Source of the DNA: Sodalis praecaptivus
GTDB taxonomy: Bacteria > Pseudomonadota > Gammaproteobacteria > Enterobacterales > Enterobacteriaceae
DNA: 64,000 nt
Reading direction: 5' to 3'
Assembly (NCBI RefSeq): GCF_000517425.1
Contig: NZ_CP006569.1
Span: 1,302,001 to 1,366,000 of the forward strand
Shown here: piece after piece, positions 43,834 through 52,091 of the stretch
Layout of the letters: each line of letters starts with the position of its first letter
Position numbering within the stretch: the stretch's first letter is position 1
Program-made: the position numbers and the translations under genes
Notes under the pieces: model-generated
The model's input: only the letters and a program-made list of their open reading frames with translations
What the model was told of the DNA's origin: nothing
The model's database searches: none

Positions 43834-46656
43834 ATGAGCCCAAAAAGGATTTCTCACATCCGCACCGCGGCGTCGCGTCGTGTCATCGATCGACTGACGC
43901 GCATTGTGGTGAGCGGCGGCGGTTTGCTGGTGCTCTTAGCCCTATTGCTGATTTTTTGTTATCTGCTGTGGGTGGTGCTACCGTTATTCCGCGCGCCGGC
44001 CGTTGGCGTCGTCACGGATCTGGCCGCCTATTCCGCGCCGGCGGCGAACGTTGTGCCGCCATTATCTTTAGCTGCGCCGGAGCTGCCCTCCGCTGCACGG
44101 GTGCCGCTCGCCGCTGCGCACGTGTCGCCCTCCGCTGCACGGGTGCCGCTCGCCGCTGCGCACGTGTCGCCTTCCGCTGCACGGGTGCCGCTCGCCGCTG
44201 CGCAAGCGTCGCCCTCCGCTGCACGAGGGGCGCCTACTGCCGCGCCGGTGTCGCCTTCCGGCGTACCGCCCTCGTCGTCTCCCCCCTCGGCGTGGTCTCG
44301 TGATGACGCCAAGACGGAGAGCGCGCTGTTAACGCTGGGCATCGACGCCAACGCCGGCTGGGCCTGGGCGATTGACCGCGCGGGGCAGGGGATCACGCGC
44401 TCGTTGAACGGAGTACGGGACGCAGCGCCGGTACCGCTGCTGACGCAACCGACCCTCGTCGCTGCCGCCAGCGGCGGACAGCCGCTGTTTTGGCTAACCG
44501 ACGCCTTGGGGCAGGGGGTACTGGCGCGTGTCGACAGCGCCGCCGGCGGCGCGCCGGTTTGGCTACTGCCGTTTGGCGGCGCGCAGACAATCGACCCGGC
44601 GCGGCGACCGCTGCGCCGGATCGCGTTGGCCTATTCCGACGCGGATCGGGCGGTCGCGGCGGCACAGCTTGCGGACGGATCCGTTGTGGTGCTGAACTAT
44701 ACATCGAACTCGAGCGCGACCCCGAACTCAAGCGCGACCCCGAACTCAAGCGCGACCCCGAACTCAAGCGCGACCCCGAACTCAAGCGCGACCCCGAACT
44801 CGAGCGCGGCCCCGAACTCGCGCGCAACCCCGAACTCGAGCGCGGCCCCGAACTCAAGCGCGACCTCGAACTCAAGCGCGACCTCGAACTCGAGCGCGGC
44901 CCCGAACTCGAGCGCGGCCCCGAACTCGAGCGCGGCCCCGAACTCAAGCGCGGCCTCGGCTCTAAACTCGACTACGAGCGCGGCGGTCGGCGCTGGGGCG
45001 GTGCAGCGTCTCTATCTGACGTCGCCCGGCCAAGAGGTGGATCGGCTGCTGCTTTCACCCGATGGGCATCTGCTCTATGTACTTTCCGGCAGCCAGCTCA
45101 GCATCTGGCGGCTTGACGCCGGCGGCGCCAGACTACGCCAGCAGGTGGCTTTGGCCGCGGCCGGTCCGCTATCGCTGTTCATATTGCCGGCGGAGGGCGC
45201 GTTGTTGGTGCGTAACGGCGCCGGCCATCTGTCGTTGTGGTTTGACGTCGCCGGCGATACCGGGCCGCGGCTGACGCCGATTTTCACCTACAACGTCACT
45301 CTGGATGCCGGAGCGCGGTTTCTGGCGCCGGCGCGCCGGGGGGGCTTTGCCGTGCTCGATTCTGCCGGGACGTTAACCTTGTTTAGCGTGCGCGATGCGC
45401 ATCCGCGCGGCCGCCTGGCGATACCGGGCATGCCCCCCCCGGACCAGGGATTACCCGCGGCAAGTTCGCTGCTGTCAGCGCGCGGCGATGGGCTTGCCGG
45501 GGCGGCAACCCACGGCGGCGCGGCTCCGCCTCTAGCGCTGTCGCCGCGGGGGGAGGCGCTCATACGCGCCGGTTCCGCCGAATGGCGCGTGTGGGCCCTG
45601 TCGCTCGGCGCGCCCGACATGAATTGGCGCACGCTGACCGAAAAAATCTGGTATCCCGGTTACCCAGCGCCGGCGTGGTTATGGCAGTCCACGCCGGCCG
45701 GCGACAGTTTTGCCGCGGGGAAATTCAGCCTGGTGCCGTTGGCGGTCGGAACGCTGAAAGCCGCTTTTTGCGCCATGCTGTTCGCTACCCCCCTAGCGCT
45801 GGCCGCCGCCATGTATAGCGCTTGGTTCATGTCTGCCGGACTGCGCCGCTGGATAAAGCCGGCCATGGAGATTATGGGCGCGGTGCCGAGCGTGATCGTC
45901 GGCGTCATCGCCGGCCTGTGGCTCGCGCCGCATTTGGCCGGCGCGCTCGGCGGCATTATGCTGCTGCCGGCGTTGTTGCCGCTGCTGGTGCTTGCCGTGG
46001 CCTACCTGGCCGGCCGCCTGCCGCTGCGCTGGCGTCGCCGATGGCCCGTTGGGGTAGAATGTCTTTGTCTGCTGCCGCTTCTCGCGCTGGCGTTGTGGGG
46101 CTGTTTTACCCTCGCGCCGCCGCTGGAACGCCTGTTGTTCGGTATGCCGCTCTCCCTGGCGTTGGGCGAACATTATAATCCGCTTAACGCTCTGGTGGTG
46201 GGGATCGCGATGGGCTTCGCGCTGATTCCATTAATGTTTACCCTCGCCGAAGAGGCGCTGTTCGGCGTACCGACCCGTTTGATCCAGGGGTCGCTGGCGC
46301 TGGGGGCAACACCCTGGCAGACGCTGCTGGGAGTGACGCTGCCGGCGGCCAGCGCGGGGTTGATCTCGGCCTTTATGTTGACGCTGGGTCGGGCCATGGG
46401 CGAGACGATGATCGTGCTGATGGCCAGCGGCAACCTGCCGCGCGTCGACGGTAGCGTGTTGCAGGGGCTGCGCGCGCTGGCGGCCAATATCGCTATCGAG
46501 ATCCCTGAAGCGCTGCGCGGCACGGAGCACTACCGGGTGCTGTTCCTCAGCGCGCTGCTATTGCTGGTCTTTACCTTCATCATTAATAGCGTCGCCGAGC
46601 TGTTGCGTTTACGGCTGCGGCGCCGCTATCGTCAGCCTGGTGGAGGTGACGAATGA
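43834..46656 (+). CDS. pstC: Phosphate ABC transporter permease PstC, large form with two coding minisatellites
   Basis: A 940-residue permease, far longer than E. coli PstC (about 319) and clearly longer than the usual 650-750-residue large PstC type. Order: cytosolic lead, first membrane helix (GGGLLVLLALLLIFCYLLWV), a periplasmic region of about 550 residues resembling beta-propeller-like repeats (LLLSPDGHLLYVLSGSQLSI), then a six-helix permease core from about residue 630 with MEIMGAVPSVIVGVIAGLWL, the EAA loop ALGATPWQTLLGVTLPAASA and GRAMGETMIVLMASGN. The periplasmic part holds two repeats (residues 86-141 and 292-375). It works with PstA and PstB; the start at 43834 is the first ATG of the block. 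Confidence 0.9.
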   Translation: MSPKRISHIRTAASRRVIDRLTRIVVSGGGLLVLLALLLIFCYLLWVVLPLFRAPAVGVVTDLAAYSAPAANVVPPLSLAAPELPSAARVPLAAAHVSPSAARVPLAAAHVSPSAARVPLAAAQASPSAARGAPTAAPVSPSGVPPSSSPPSAWSRDDAKTESALLTLGIDANAGWAWAIDRAGQGITRSLNGVRDAAPVPLLTQPTLVAAASGGQPLFWLTDALGQGVLARVDSAAGGAPVWLLPFGGAQTIDPARRPLRRIALAYSDADRAVAAAQLADGSVVVLNYTSNSSATPNSSATPNSSATPNSSATPNSSATPNSSAAPNSRATPNSSAAPNSSATSNSSATSNSSAAPNSSAAPNSSAAPNSSAASALNSTTSAAVGAGAVQRLYLTSPGQEVDRLLLSPDGHLLYVLSGSQLSIWRLDAGGARLRQQVALAAAGPLSLFILPAEGALLVRNGAGHLSLWFDVAGDTGPRLTPIFTYNVTLDAGARFLAPARRGGFAVLDSAGTLTLFSVRDAHPRGRLAIPGMPPPDQGLPAASSLLSARGDGLAGAATHGGAAPPLALSPRGEALIRAGSAEWRVWALSLGAPDMNWRTLTEKIWYPGYPAPAWLWQSTPAGDSFAAGKFSLVPLAVGTLKAAFCAMLFATPLALAAAMYSAWFMSAGLRRWIKPAMEIMGAVPSVIVGVIAGLWLAPHLAGALGGIMLLPALLPLLVLAVAYLAGRLPLRWRRRWPVGVECLCLLPLLALALWGCFTLAPPLERLLFGMPLSLALGEHYNPLNALVVGIAMGFALIPLMFTLAEEALFGVPTRLIQGSLALGATPWQTLLGVTLPAASAGLISAFMLTLGRAMGETMIVLMASGNLPRVDGSVLQGLRALAANIAIEIPEALRGTEHYRVLFLSALLLLVFTFIINSVAELLRLRLRRRYRQPGGGDE
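44089..44256 (+). repeat. 42-bp coding tandem repeat in pstC (4 units, last degenerate)
   Basis: Units of 14 codons start at 44089, 44131, 44173 and 44215. The peptide unit is close to SAARVPLAAAHVSP; the first three are nearly identical and the fourth has drifted. It lies just after the first membrane helix, on the periplasmic side. Confidence 0.92.
44707..44958 (+). repeat. 18-bp coding tandem repeat in pstC (14 units)
   Basis: Fourteen consecutive six-codon units encode NSSATP with variants NSSAAP, NSRATP, NSSATS and NSSAAS. Differences are mostly AAG/GAG alternatives of one base (CAAGC versus CGAGC) and ACC/GCC, so the array is young. All units keep the reading frame. It interrupts the periplasmic domain of PstC between VVLNYTS and LNSTTSAAVGAG. 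Confidence 0.95.
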
Positions 46657-46694
46657 GGGCATGTTATCGTCAGCCTGGTGGAGGTGACGAATGA
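46653..46694 (+). CDS. Mini-ORF 1 of the pstC-pstA junction (13 residues)
   Basis: ATG within the pstC stop overlap, preceded by GGAGG; peptide MRACYRQPGGGDE, stop at 46692-46694 overlapping the next ATG. Its C-terminal part copies the PstC C-terminus (YRQPGGGDE). Translation is predicted only from signals; no function is claimed for the peptide. Confidence 0.5.
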   Translation: MRACYRQPGGGDE

Positions 46695-46732
46695 GGGCAT
46701 GTTATCTTCAGCCTGGTGGAGGTGACGAATGA
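46691..46732 (+). CDS. Mini-ORF 2 of the pstC-pstA junction (13 residues)
   Basis: Same construction as its neighbours: GGAGG, six bases, ATG, peptide MRACYLQPGGGDE, stop overlapping the following ATG at 46729. Confidence 0.5.
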   Translation: MRACYLQPGGGDE

Positions 46733-46770
46733 GGGCATGTTATCGTCAGCTTGCTGGAGGTGACGAATGA
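46729..46770 (+). CDS. Mini-ORF 3 of the pstC-pstA junction (13 residues)
   Basis: Peptide MRACYRQLAGGDE; start signal as in the other units, stop overlapping the ATG at 46767. The following start's GGAGG is intact. Confidence 0.5.
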   Translation: MRACYRQLAGGDE

Positions 46771-46808
46771 GGACATGTTATCGTCAGCCCGGTGGAGGTG
46801 CCGAATGA
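46767..46808 (+). CDS. Mini-ORF 4 of the pstC-pstA junction (13 residues)
   Basis: Peptide [13 protein letters not shown]; its TGA overlaps the pstA ATG at 46805. The GAC to GCC change in this copy also removes a stop in another frame, leaving a frame open from ATG 46775 into pstA. Confidence 0.5.
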   Translation: MRTCYRQPGGGAE

Positions 46809-48400
46809 AGGCATGGTGGCATTCTGGCCGGCCGTGGGTTTGGTTAACCTCTGGGGCGGTGAGCCTGAGTTTACTGGCGATGCTGGCGCTGCTCGCGCTG
46901 CTTACCGGCCAGTCGCTGCGGCTGCTGTGGCCGCAGCCTATTTATAGTTTTGATCTAATCAGCCCACCTGGCGTGCTTTTGGGCGAGCGCGTCGGCGTGC
47001 AGCGGCCGCTTGTACCGACGGCCGGTGTGCCGATGGACCCGGAAATATGGCTTATTCGCACCGGCAATCGCCCTCAGGACAGCTATCGTCTGCCGGCGGC
47101 GCAGGTGCGCGCCAGCCGTTTGCCGGCCGATGTGCTGGTGGTACAGCGCCGAAACGGCGCGCGGCTTTACGGCTATCTAGCGGGCATGCGTGAGGACGGG
47201 CAGCCGCTGACCGCCGCTTCGATGTCTGCCGCGCTGGAACAGCGGCTGCGGCTCAGCGCCACGCAGCGCCGCCTGGCCGCTCAGGTGGAACAGCAGCGGA
47301 GTGCGGTGCGCGCGCAGCGGGCGCAGCAGCAATCGTTGCCACTGCATCGACAAGGCGTGCCCAGCGAGCAGCAGCGGGCCGCCCAGCAGGCGGCGCAAAA
47401 TGAACGGCAAACGGCCTATGAGGCATTGAGCGAACAACTGGCCGCTATCGAACGGGAGCGGGGGCGCGTGCAGCTGGTGCTGGCCGATGCGCAGGGACAG
47501 CGTCAGGTGATCCCGCTAAGCGATATCGACAGCCTCTGGTATCCCAACGCGATGAGCCTGGGGCAAAAACTGCGGCATCTGGCCGCGCAGACCTGGCGTT
47601 TCGTTAGCCTGCATGACCCGGTGCGGGAGGGCGACGGGGTCTTTCCGGCGATGGCCGGCACGCTGCTGCTGGTGATACTGATGTCGGTGATCGTCATGCC
47701 CCTTGGGGTTATGGCGGCTATCTACCTGCATGAATATGCGGCTCGACACTGGCTGACCCGGCTTATTCGTATCGCGGTGGGCAACTTGGCCGGCGTGCCG
47801 TCAATTGTCTACGGTATTTTCGGCCTGGGTTTTTTCGTCTATGCGGTCGGCGGCTCGCTGGATAAACTCTTTTATGCCGACACCTTGCCGGCACCAACCT
47901 TCGGCACCCCCGGATTACTGTGGGCCGCGCTAACGCTGGCGCTGCTGACCCTGCCGGTGGTGATTATCGCCACCGAGGAAGGGCTGGCGCGCATTCCGCC
48001 CTCCCTGCGCCAGGGATCGCTGGCGCTCGGCGCGACTCAGGCTGAAACGATATGGCGGGTTGTCTTGCCCGGTGCGGCGCCGGCGATGATGACCGGGCTG
48101 ATTCTGGCGGTGGCGCGCGCGGCGGGGGAAACCGCGCCGCTGATGCTGGTAGGCGTCATCAAATCGGCACCGAAGCTTCCCCTGGACGGGACATTTCCGT
48201 TCCTGCACCCGGAAAGGCAATTTATGCACCTCGGTTATCAAATATACGATTTGGCGTTTCAAAGCCAGGACGGCGATGCGGTGCAACCGATGGCGTTCGC
48301 CACCGCGCTGCTGCTCATTGTCATCGTCGTGTCGCTGAATCTGGCCGCAATGGGCCTGCGCCACCGGCTGCGTGAAAAGTATCGCGCGTTAACGTTATGA
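46805..48400 (+). CDS. pstA: Phosphate ABC transporter permease PstA, large form
   Basis: A 531-residue permease (E. coli PstA about 296) with an extra periplasmic/coiled-coil insertion: first helix ([17 protein letters not shown]), a Gln/Arg-rich helical stretch (residues about 135-220, [20 protein letters not shown]), then the six-helix permease with [20 protein letters not shown] and the EAA loop [20 protein letters not shown]. Start 46805 has GGAGG six bases upstream and is where homologous N-termini begin; a frame from 46775 could add ten residues. Partner of PstC and PstB. Confidence 0.92.
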   Translation: MKAWWHSGRPWVWLTSGAVSLSLLAMLALLALLTGQSLRLLWPQPIYSFDLISPPGVLLGERVGVQRPLVPTAGVPMDPEIWLIRTGNRPQDSYRLPAAQVRASRLPADVLVVQRRNGARLYGYLAGMREDGQPLTAASMSAALEQRLRLSATQRRLAAQVEQQRSAVRAQRAQQQSLPLHRQGVPSEQQRAAQQAAQNERQTAYEALSEQLAAIERERGRVQLVLADAQGQRQVIPLSDIDSLWYPNAMSLGQKLRHLAAQTWRFVSLHDPVREGDGVFPAMAGTLLLVILMSVIVMPLGVMAAIYLHEYAARHWLTRLIRIAVGNLAGVPSIVYGIFGLGFFVYAVGGSLDKLFYADTLPAPTFGTPGLLWAALTLALLTLPVVIIATEEGLARIPPSLRQGSLALGATQAETIWRVVLPGAAPAMMTGLILAVARAAGETAPLMLVGVIKSAPKLPLDGTFPFLHPERQFMHLGYQIYDLAFQSQDGDAVQPMAFATALLLIVIVVSLNLAAMGLRHRLREKYRALTL

Positions 48401-48413
48401 TGGAGAACAGGCT

Positions 48414-49232
48414 GTGATGTTCCGAGTCCCCCCTTTACCCTCTAACGGTGCGGTCGCCGCGCCGGAACAGGACACGCCGCCGGCGGCGCTGGAAACCGAA
48501 CATCTGCGGGTGCGCTACGGCAATCGGCTGGTCCTCGACGATATATCGCTGCGCATGGCCAAAGGGCGGATTACCGCGCTGATCGGCCCTTCCGGATGCG
48601 GCAAATCCACGCTGCTGCGCTGTTTTAACCGCATGAACGATCTGAGCGACGACTGTCACATCAGCGGCGCGGTGCGTTTACTGGGGCAGAATATCTATGA
48701 GGACGCACAGGAAGTGGTGGCGCTGCGCCGGCGGGTGGGCATGGTCTTTCAGCGGCCCAATCCGTTTCCCAAATCGATTTATGACAACGTCGTTTACGGC
48801 CTGCGGCTATTGGGCATCGGCGATCGCAGGCTGCTGGATGAAGCGGCGGAGCGGGCGCTGCGCGCGGCGGCGCTGTGGCATGAGGTTAAAGACCGCCTGC
48901 GGGAAAACGCGTTCAAGTTGTCCACCGGACAACAGCAGCGGCTGGTGATCGCCCGCGCGATCGCCATTGAGCCGGAAGTATTGTTGCTGGATGAGCCAAC
49001 GTCGGCGCTGGATCCCATCTCCACGCTGACCATCGAAGAGCTAATGATATCGCTGAAGGCGCATTTCACCCTGGTGCTGGTGACGCATAACATGCAACAG
49101 GCGGCGCGCGTTTCCGACGACACCGCCTTTTTCCATCAGGGAACGCTGGTAGAGTTTGCCGCCACCGACCGGCTATTTACCGCGCCGACGCATCGCAAAA
49201 CCGAGGAGTACATCACCGGCCGGCTGCGTTAA
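48414..49232 (+). CDS. pstB: Phosphate ABC transporter ATP-binding protein PstB
   Basis: A 272-residue ABC ATPase. Walker [22 protein letters not shown]-loop [20 protein letters not shown] (PstB-typical), signature [16 protein letters not shown] (Ser-Thr-Gly-Gln variant of LSGGQ), Walker [13 protein letters not shown], and switch His LVTHNMQQA. It energises phosphate import by PstC/PstA. The substrate-binding PstS and the regulator PhoU are not in the window. Confidence 0.95.
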   Translation: MMFRVPPLPSNGAVAAPEQDTPPAALETEHLRVRYGNRLVLDDISLRMAKGRITALIGPSGCGKSTLLRCFNRMNDLSDDCHISGAVRLLGQNIYEDAQEVVALRRRVGMVFQRPNPFPKSIYDNVVYGLRLLGIGDRRLLDEAAERALRAAALWHEVKDRLRENAFKLSTGQQQRLVIARAIAIEPEVLLLDEPTSALDPISTLTIEELMISLKAHFTLVLVTHNMQQAARVSDDTAFFHQGTLVEFAATDRLFTAPTHRKTEEYITGRLR

Positions 49233-49501
49233 CGGTCGCGGCGCAGCGACCAGAGGGCAAAACAGCGATGGCGCCGCTATGGCTGCTGCTGCGCATTGCT
49301 CAGGAACCCCATTCTCACCAGGTGCCCGTTGAGCCCGCGCCGCAGGCGCAGAGCGTGAGAGGGGGAGGGAATTTTATCCTCTCCCGCCCGTATGAGGCGC
49401 TGCCCCCCTCTCAATTGTCGCCAATCATCCGAGTGGTAACAGCATCGGTGGCACAGGGGCAGAAACGTCTTGATTGTCTGTTCGCGCCCACCGGCCAGCG
49501 G

Positions 49502-50140
49502 TTAATCCGCGGCGTAACCGGCGGCCGGCAGGGGCGCGCCGTCCAGCCAGGCGACGTTATCGCGCAGCGTTAGCCGACCCGCCAGCAGCCAGCCGACGAC
49601 CAAGGGATAAATGGCATGTTCCTGGGCTTTTACCCGTTGCGCCAGTATCTGTTCATCGTCTCCCGCAAAAACCGGCACCCGCGCCTGTAGCACCACCGGG
49701 CCGCCGTCCAGTTCGTCGGTGACGAAATGCACGGAAGTGCCGTGTTCGGCATCGCCGTTGGCCAGCGCCTGGCGATGGGTATGTAAGCCGGGATAGCGCG
49801 GCAGCAACGAGGGATGCACGTTGAGCATCCGGCCGGCGTAGCGGGCGACAAAGGCGGTTGACAGAATACGCATATAACCGGCGAGCACGATAGCCTCCGG
49901 CCGGTAGCGGTCGATAAGGGCGCTGAGCGCCAAATCAAACGCTTCACGGCCGGCGAAATCCGCCGGGTTGAGCGATACCGCCTCGATACCCGCAGCCGCG
50001 GCGCGCGTTAGCCCGTAGGCGTCGGCGCGATGGCTGATGACCGCGGCGATGCGCGCCGCGATTTTGCCCTGCTGGCAGGCCTCGATAAGCGCCTGGAGGT
50101 TACTGCCTTCACCCGAGATCAGCACAACCAGGCGTTTCAT
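49502..50140 (-). CDS. purN: Phosphoribosylglycinamide formyltransferase 1
   Basis: PurN transfers a formyl group from 10-formyl-THF to GAR in purine synthesis. 212 residues with RLVVLISGEGSNLQALIEAC, the catalytic Asn-His-Asp set in YMRILSTAFVARYAGRMLNVHPSLLPRYPG and HFVTDELDGGPVV. Its ATG shares one base with the purM stop (TGATG), giving coupled expression. Confidence 0.97.
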   Translation of the reverse strand: MKRLVVLISGEGSNLQALIEACQQGKIAARIAAVISHRADAYGLTRAAAAGIEAVSLNPADFAGREAFDLALSALIDRYRPEAIVLAGYMRILSTAFVARYAGRMLNVHPSLLPRYPGLHTHRQALANGDAEHGTSVHFVTDELDGGPVVLQARVPVFAGDDEQILAQRVKAQEHAIYPLVVGWLLAGRLTLRDNVAWLDGAPLPAAGYAAD

Positions 50141-51177
50141 CAGCGGATAATCACCTGTTGCTCGCCGTCGGCGGGCTGAATTTCGCCGAGTACCCAGGCG
50201 GTTTCACCCAGGCCGGCGAGTATGCCGAGCGCCTGTTTGGCGCTGGCCGCGGGAACGGCGATAACCATGCCGACGCCGCAGTTAAAGGTACGGTACATTT
50301 CATGGCGGCTGACGTTGCCGGCCTGCTGCAGCCAGCGGAATACCGCCGGCCACTGCCAGCTGTTTTCATCGATCACCGCCTGGGTACCGGCCGGCAGAAC
50401 GCGCGGGATATTCTCCCAGAAGCCGCCGCCGGTCAAATGCGCGATCGCATGTACCTCGGTCTGCTCGATAAGGGAAAGCAGCGCTTTAACGTAAATGCGC
50501 GTCGGCGCCAGCAGGTGATCCGCCAGCGATTTGCCCTCAACCCGCGTCTGTTCGGGGTCGGTCTGGCTGAAGGATAAAATCTTGCGCACCAGCGAGTAAC
50601 CGTTGGAATGGGGGCCGCTTGAGGCCAGCGCCAGCAGGGTATCGCCGGCCTGAACTTTGCTGCCGTCGATAATATCCGCTTTTTCCACAACGCCGACGCA
50701 AAAGCCGGCGACGTCATAATCTTCACCGTGATACATGCCCGGCATTTCCGCCGTTTCGCCGCCGACCAGCGCGCAGCCGGACTGCCGGCAACCCTCGGCA
50801 ATGCCGGTTATCACCGCGGCCGCGGTATCGACGTCCAGCTTGCCGGTGGCATAATAATCGAGGAAAAACAAGGGCTCAGCGCCCTGAACCACCAGGTCGT
50901 TAACGCACATTGCCACCAAATCGATGCCGATGGTATCGTGGCGTTTTAAATCCATGGCCAGACGCAGTTTGGTCCCGACGCCGTCGGTGCCTGAAACCAG
51001 AATCGGCTCGCGGTATTTCTGCGGCAGCGCGCACAGCGCACCGAAGCCGCCCAGCCCGCCCATCACTTCCGGGCGTTTGGTCTGTTTCACAACACCTTTA
51101 ATGCGGTCTACCAATGCGTTGCCGGCATCGATATCCACACCTGCGTCTTTGTAACTGAGAGAGGTTTTGTCGGTCAC
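50140..51177 (-). CDS. purM: Phosphoribosylformylglycinamidine cyclo-ligase (AIR synthetase)
   Basis: PurM forms aminoimidazole ribotide. The GTG at 51177, 9 bases after GGAG, gives 345 residues, the E. coli length, starting [20 protein letters not shown]. Motifs: [36 protein letters not shown] and [16 protein letters not shown] longer ATG frame from 51267 exists but would include the PurR box in coding sequence. First gene of the purMN operon. Confidence 0.96.
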   Translation of the reverse strand: MTDKTSLSYKDAGVDIDAGNALVDRIKGVVKQTKRPEVMGGLGGFGALCALPQKYREPILVSGTDGVGTKLRLAMDLKRHDTIGIDLVAMCVNDLVVQGAEPLFFLDYYATGKLDVDTAAAVITGIAEGCRQSGCALVGGETAEMPGMYHGEDYDVAGFCVGVVEKADIIDGSKVQAGDTLLALASSGPHSNGYSLVRKILSFSQTDPEQTRVEGKSLADHLLAPTRIYVKALLSLIEQTEVHAIAHLTGGGFWENIPRVLPAGTQAVIDENSWQWPAVFRWLQQAGNVSRHEMYRTFNCGVGMVIAVPAASAKQALGILAGLGETAWVLGEIQPADGEQQVIIR

Positions 51178-51240
51178 TGCAAGATCTCCACGGAGATAAC
51201 CTGTTGCTTGGAATGGGGCGCCGCCAATTCTAACAGCGTG

Positions 51241-51256
51241 GGCAATCGTTTGCGAG
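51241..51256 (-). promoter_or_regulatory. PurR operator upstream of purMN
   Basis: Read on the purM strand, CTCGCAAACGATTGCC matches the PurR consensus (ACGCAAACGTTTGCGT) at the central GCAAACG-TTGC positions. It lies about 65 bp before the purM GTG, as in E. coli where PurR represses purMN. Confidence 0.8.
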
Positions 51257-51408
51257 AGCTGTTGCATTCGCGTCGACGTTTTTGTTGACTATAGTAAATT
51301 CCATATAAGGCTTGATCCTGATCAGGCAAATACGTATGGTGCGGCGCGAAAAAGGGGTTATAATCTCGCGATTTTTTTGGCCGTTCAGTAGCCTAGGGGA
51401 GAGATAAC

Positions 51409-52035
51409 ATGAAGGTCGTTGAGGTTAAGCACCCGCTGGTCAAACACAAGCTGGGGTTGATGCGCGCTCACGATATCAGTACCAAACGCTTTCGCGAATT
51501 GGCGTCGGAGGTGGGGAGCCTGTTGACCTATGTCGCCACCGCCGATATGGAAACCGAAACGGTAACCATCGAAGGCTGGTGCGGACCGGTTGAAATTGAT
51601 CAAATCAAAGGAAAGAAAATCACCGTCGTACCTATCCTCCGCGCCGGCCTCGGCATGATGGATGGCGTACTGGAAAATCTCCCCAGCGCGCGCATCAGCG
51701 TAGTCGGCGTCTACCGTGACGAAACGACGCTGACGCCCGTGCCTTATTTCCATAAGCTGGTATCAAGTATCGACGAACGCATGGCGCTGGTGGTGGATCC
51801 GATGCTGGCGACCGGCGGCTCGATGATCGCCACCATCGATCTCTTGAAGAAGGCCGGCTGCCGCTGTATCAAAGTGTTGGTGCTGGTGGCGGCGCCCGAG
51901 GGCATTGCGGCGCTGGAAAAAGCACACCCCGACGTGGAGCTTTACACTGCGGCTATCGATAAGGGACTCAACGAAAAAGGCTATATCATGCCGGGCCTGG
52001 GTGACGCGGGCGATAAAATCTTTGGTACCAAATAA
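51409..52035 (+). CDS. upp: Uracil phosphoribosyltransferase
   Basis: Upp converts uracil and PRPP to UMP in pyrimidine salvage. 208 residues starting [20 protein letters not shown], with PRPP-binding [20 protein letters not shown] and the uracil-binding [18 protein letters not shown]-terminus. Divergent from purM, followed by uraA as in E. coli. AGGGGAGA provides the ribosome binding site. Confidence 0.98.
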   Translation: MKVVEVKHPLVKHKLGLMRAHDISTKRFRELASEVGSLLTYVATADMETETVTIEGWCGPVEIDQIKGKKITVVPILRAGLGMMDGVLENLPSARISVVGVYRDETTLTPVPYFHKLVSSIDERMALVVDPMLATGGSMIATIDLLKKAGCRCIKVLVLVAAPEGIAALEKAHPDVELYTAAIDKGLNEKGYIMPGLGDAGDKIFGTK

Positions 52036-52039
52036 TCCT

Positions 52040-52067
52040 AAACCGGCCAATGAGTCGGTTTTTTTTG
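52040..52067 (+). terminator. Intrinsic terminator/attenuator between upp and uraA
   Basis: AAACCGGCC and the AGTCGGTTT arm form a stem around AATG, followed by an uninterrupted T tract (52059-52066). It lies 5 bp past the upp stop and 25 bp before uraA, so it should reduce uraA transcription relative to upp. Confidence 0.75.
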
Positions 52068-52091
52068 ACCCTGAATCTGAGGAAAGTCGCC

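Larger units (their letters stand above)
46627..46814 (+). repeat. 38-bp tandem repeat duplicating the pstC stop / pstA start junction
   Basis: Units begin at TATC at 46627, 46665, 46703, 46741 and 46779, almost five copies. Each unit contains GGAGGTGACGAATGAGG, i.e. a ribosome binding site six bases before an ATG, with the stop codon TGA overlapping that ATG. ATGs therefore occur at 46653, 46691, 46729, 46767 and 46805, exactly 38 bp apart. The last is pstA's start. The ancestral arrangement was evidently a simple ATGA overlap of pstC and pstA. Confidence 0.95.

Noticed and set aside
44393-44947. 184-codon reverse frame full of Ser/Arg repeats
   Set aside because: It is the antisense reading of the pstC 18-bp array; repeats with period divisible by three keep all frames open.
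49360-49420. Terminator after pstB (GGGGGAGGGA / TCCTCTCCC)
   Set aside because: The stem has mismatches and lacks a T tract.
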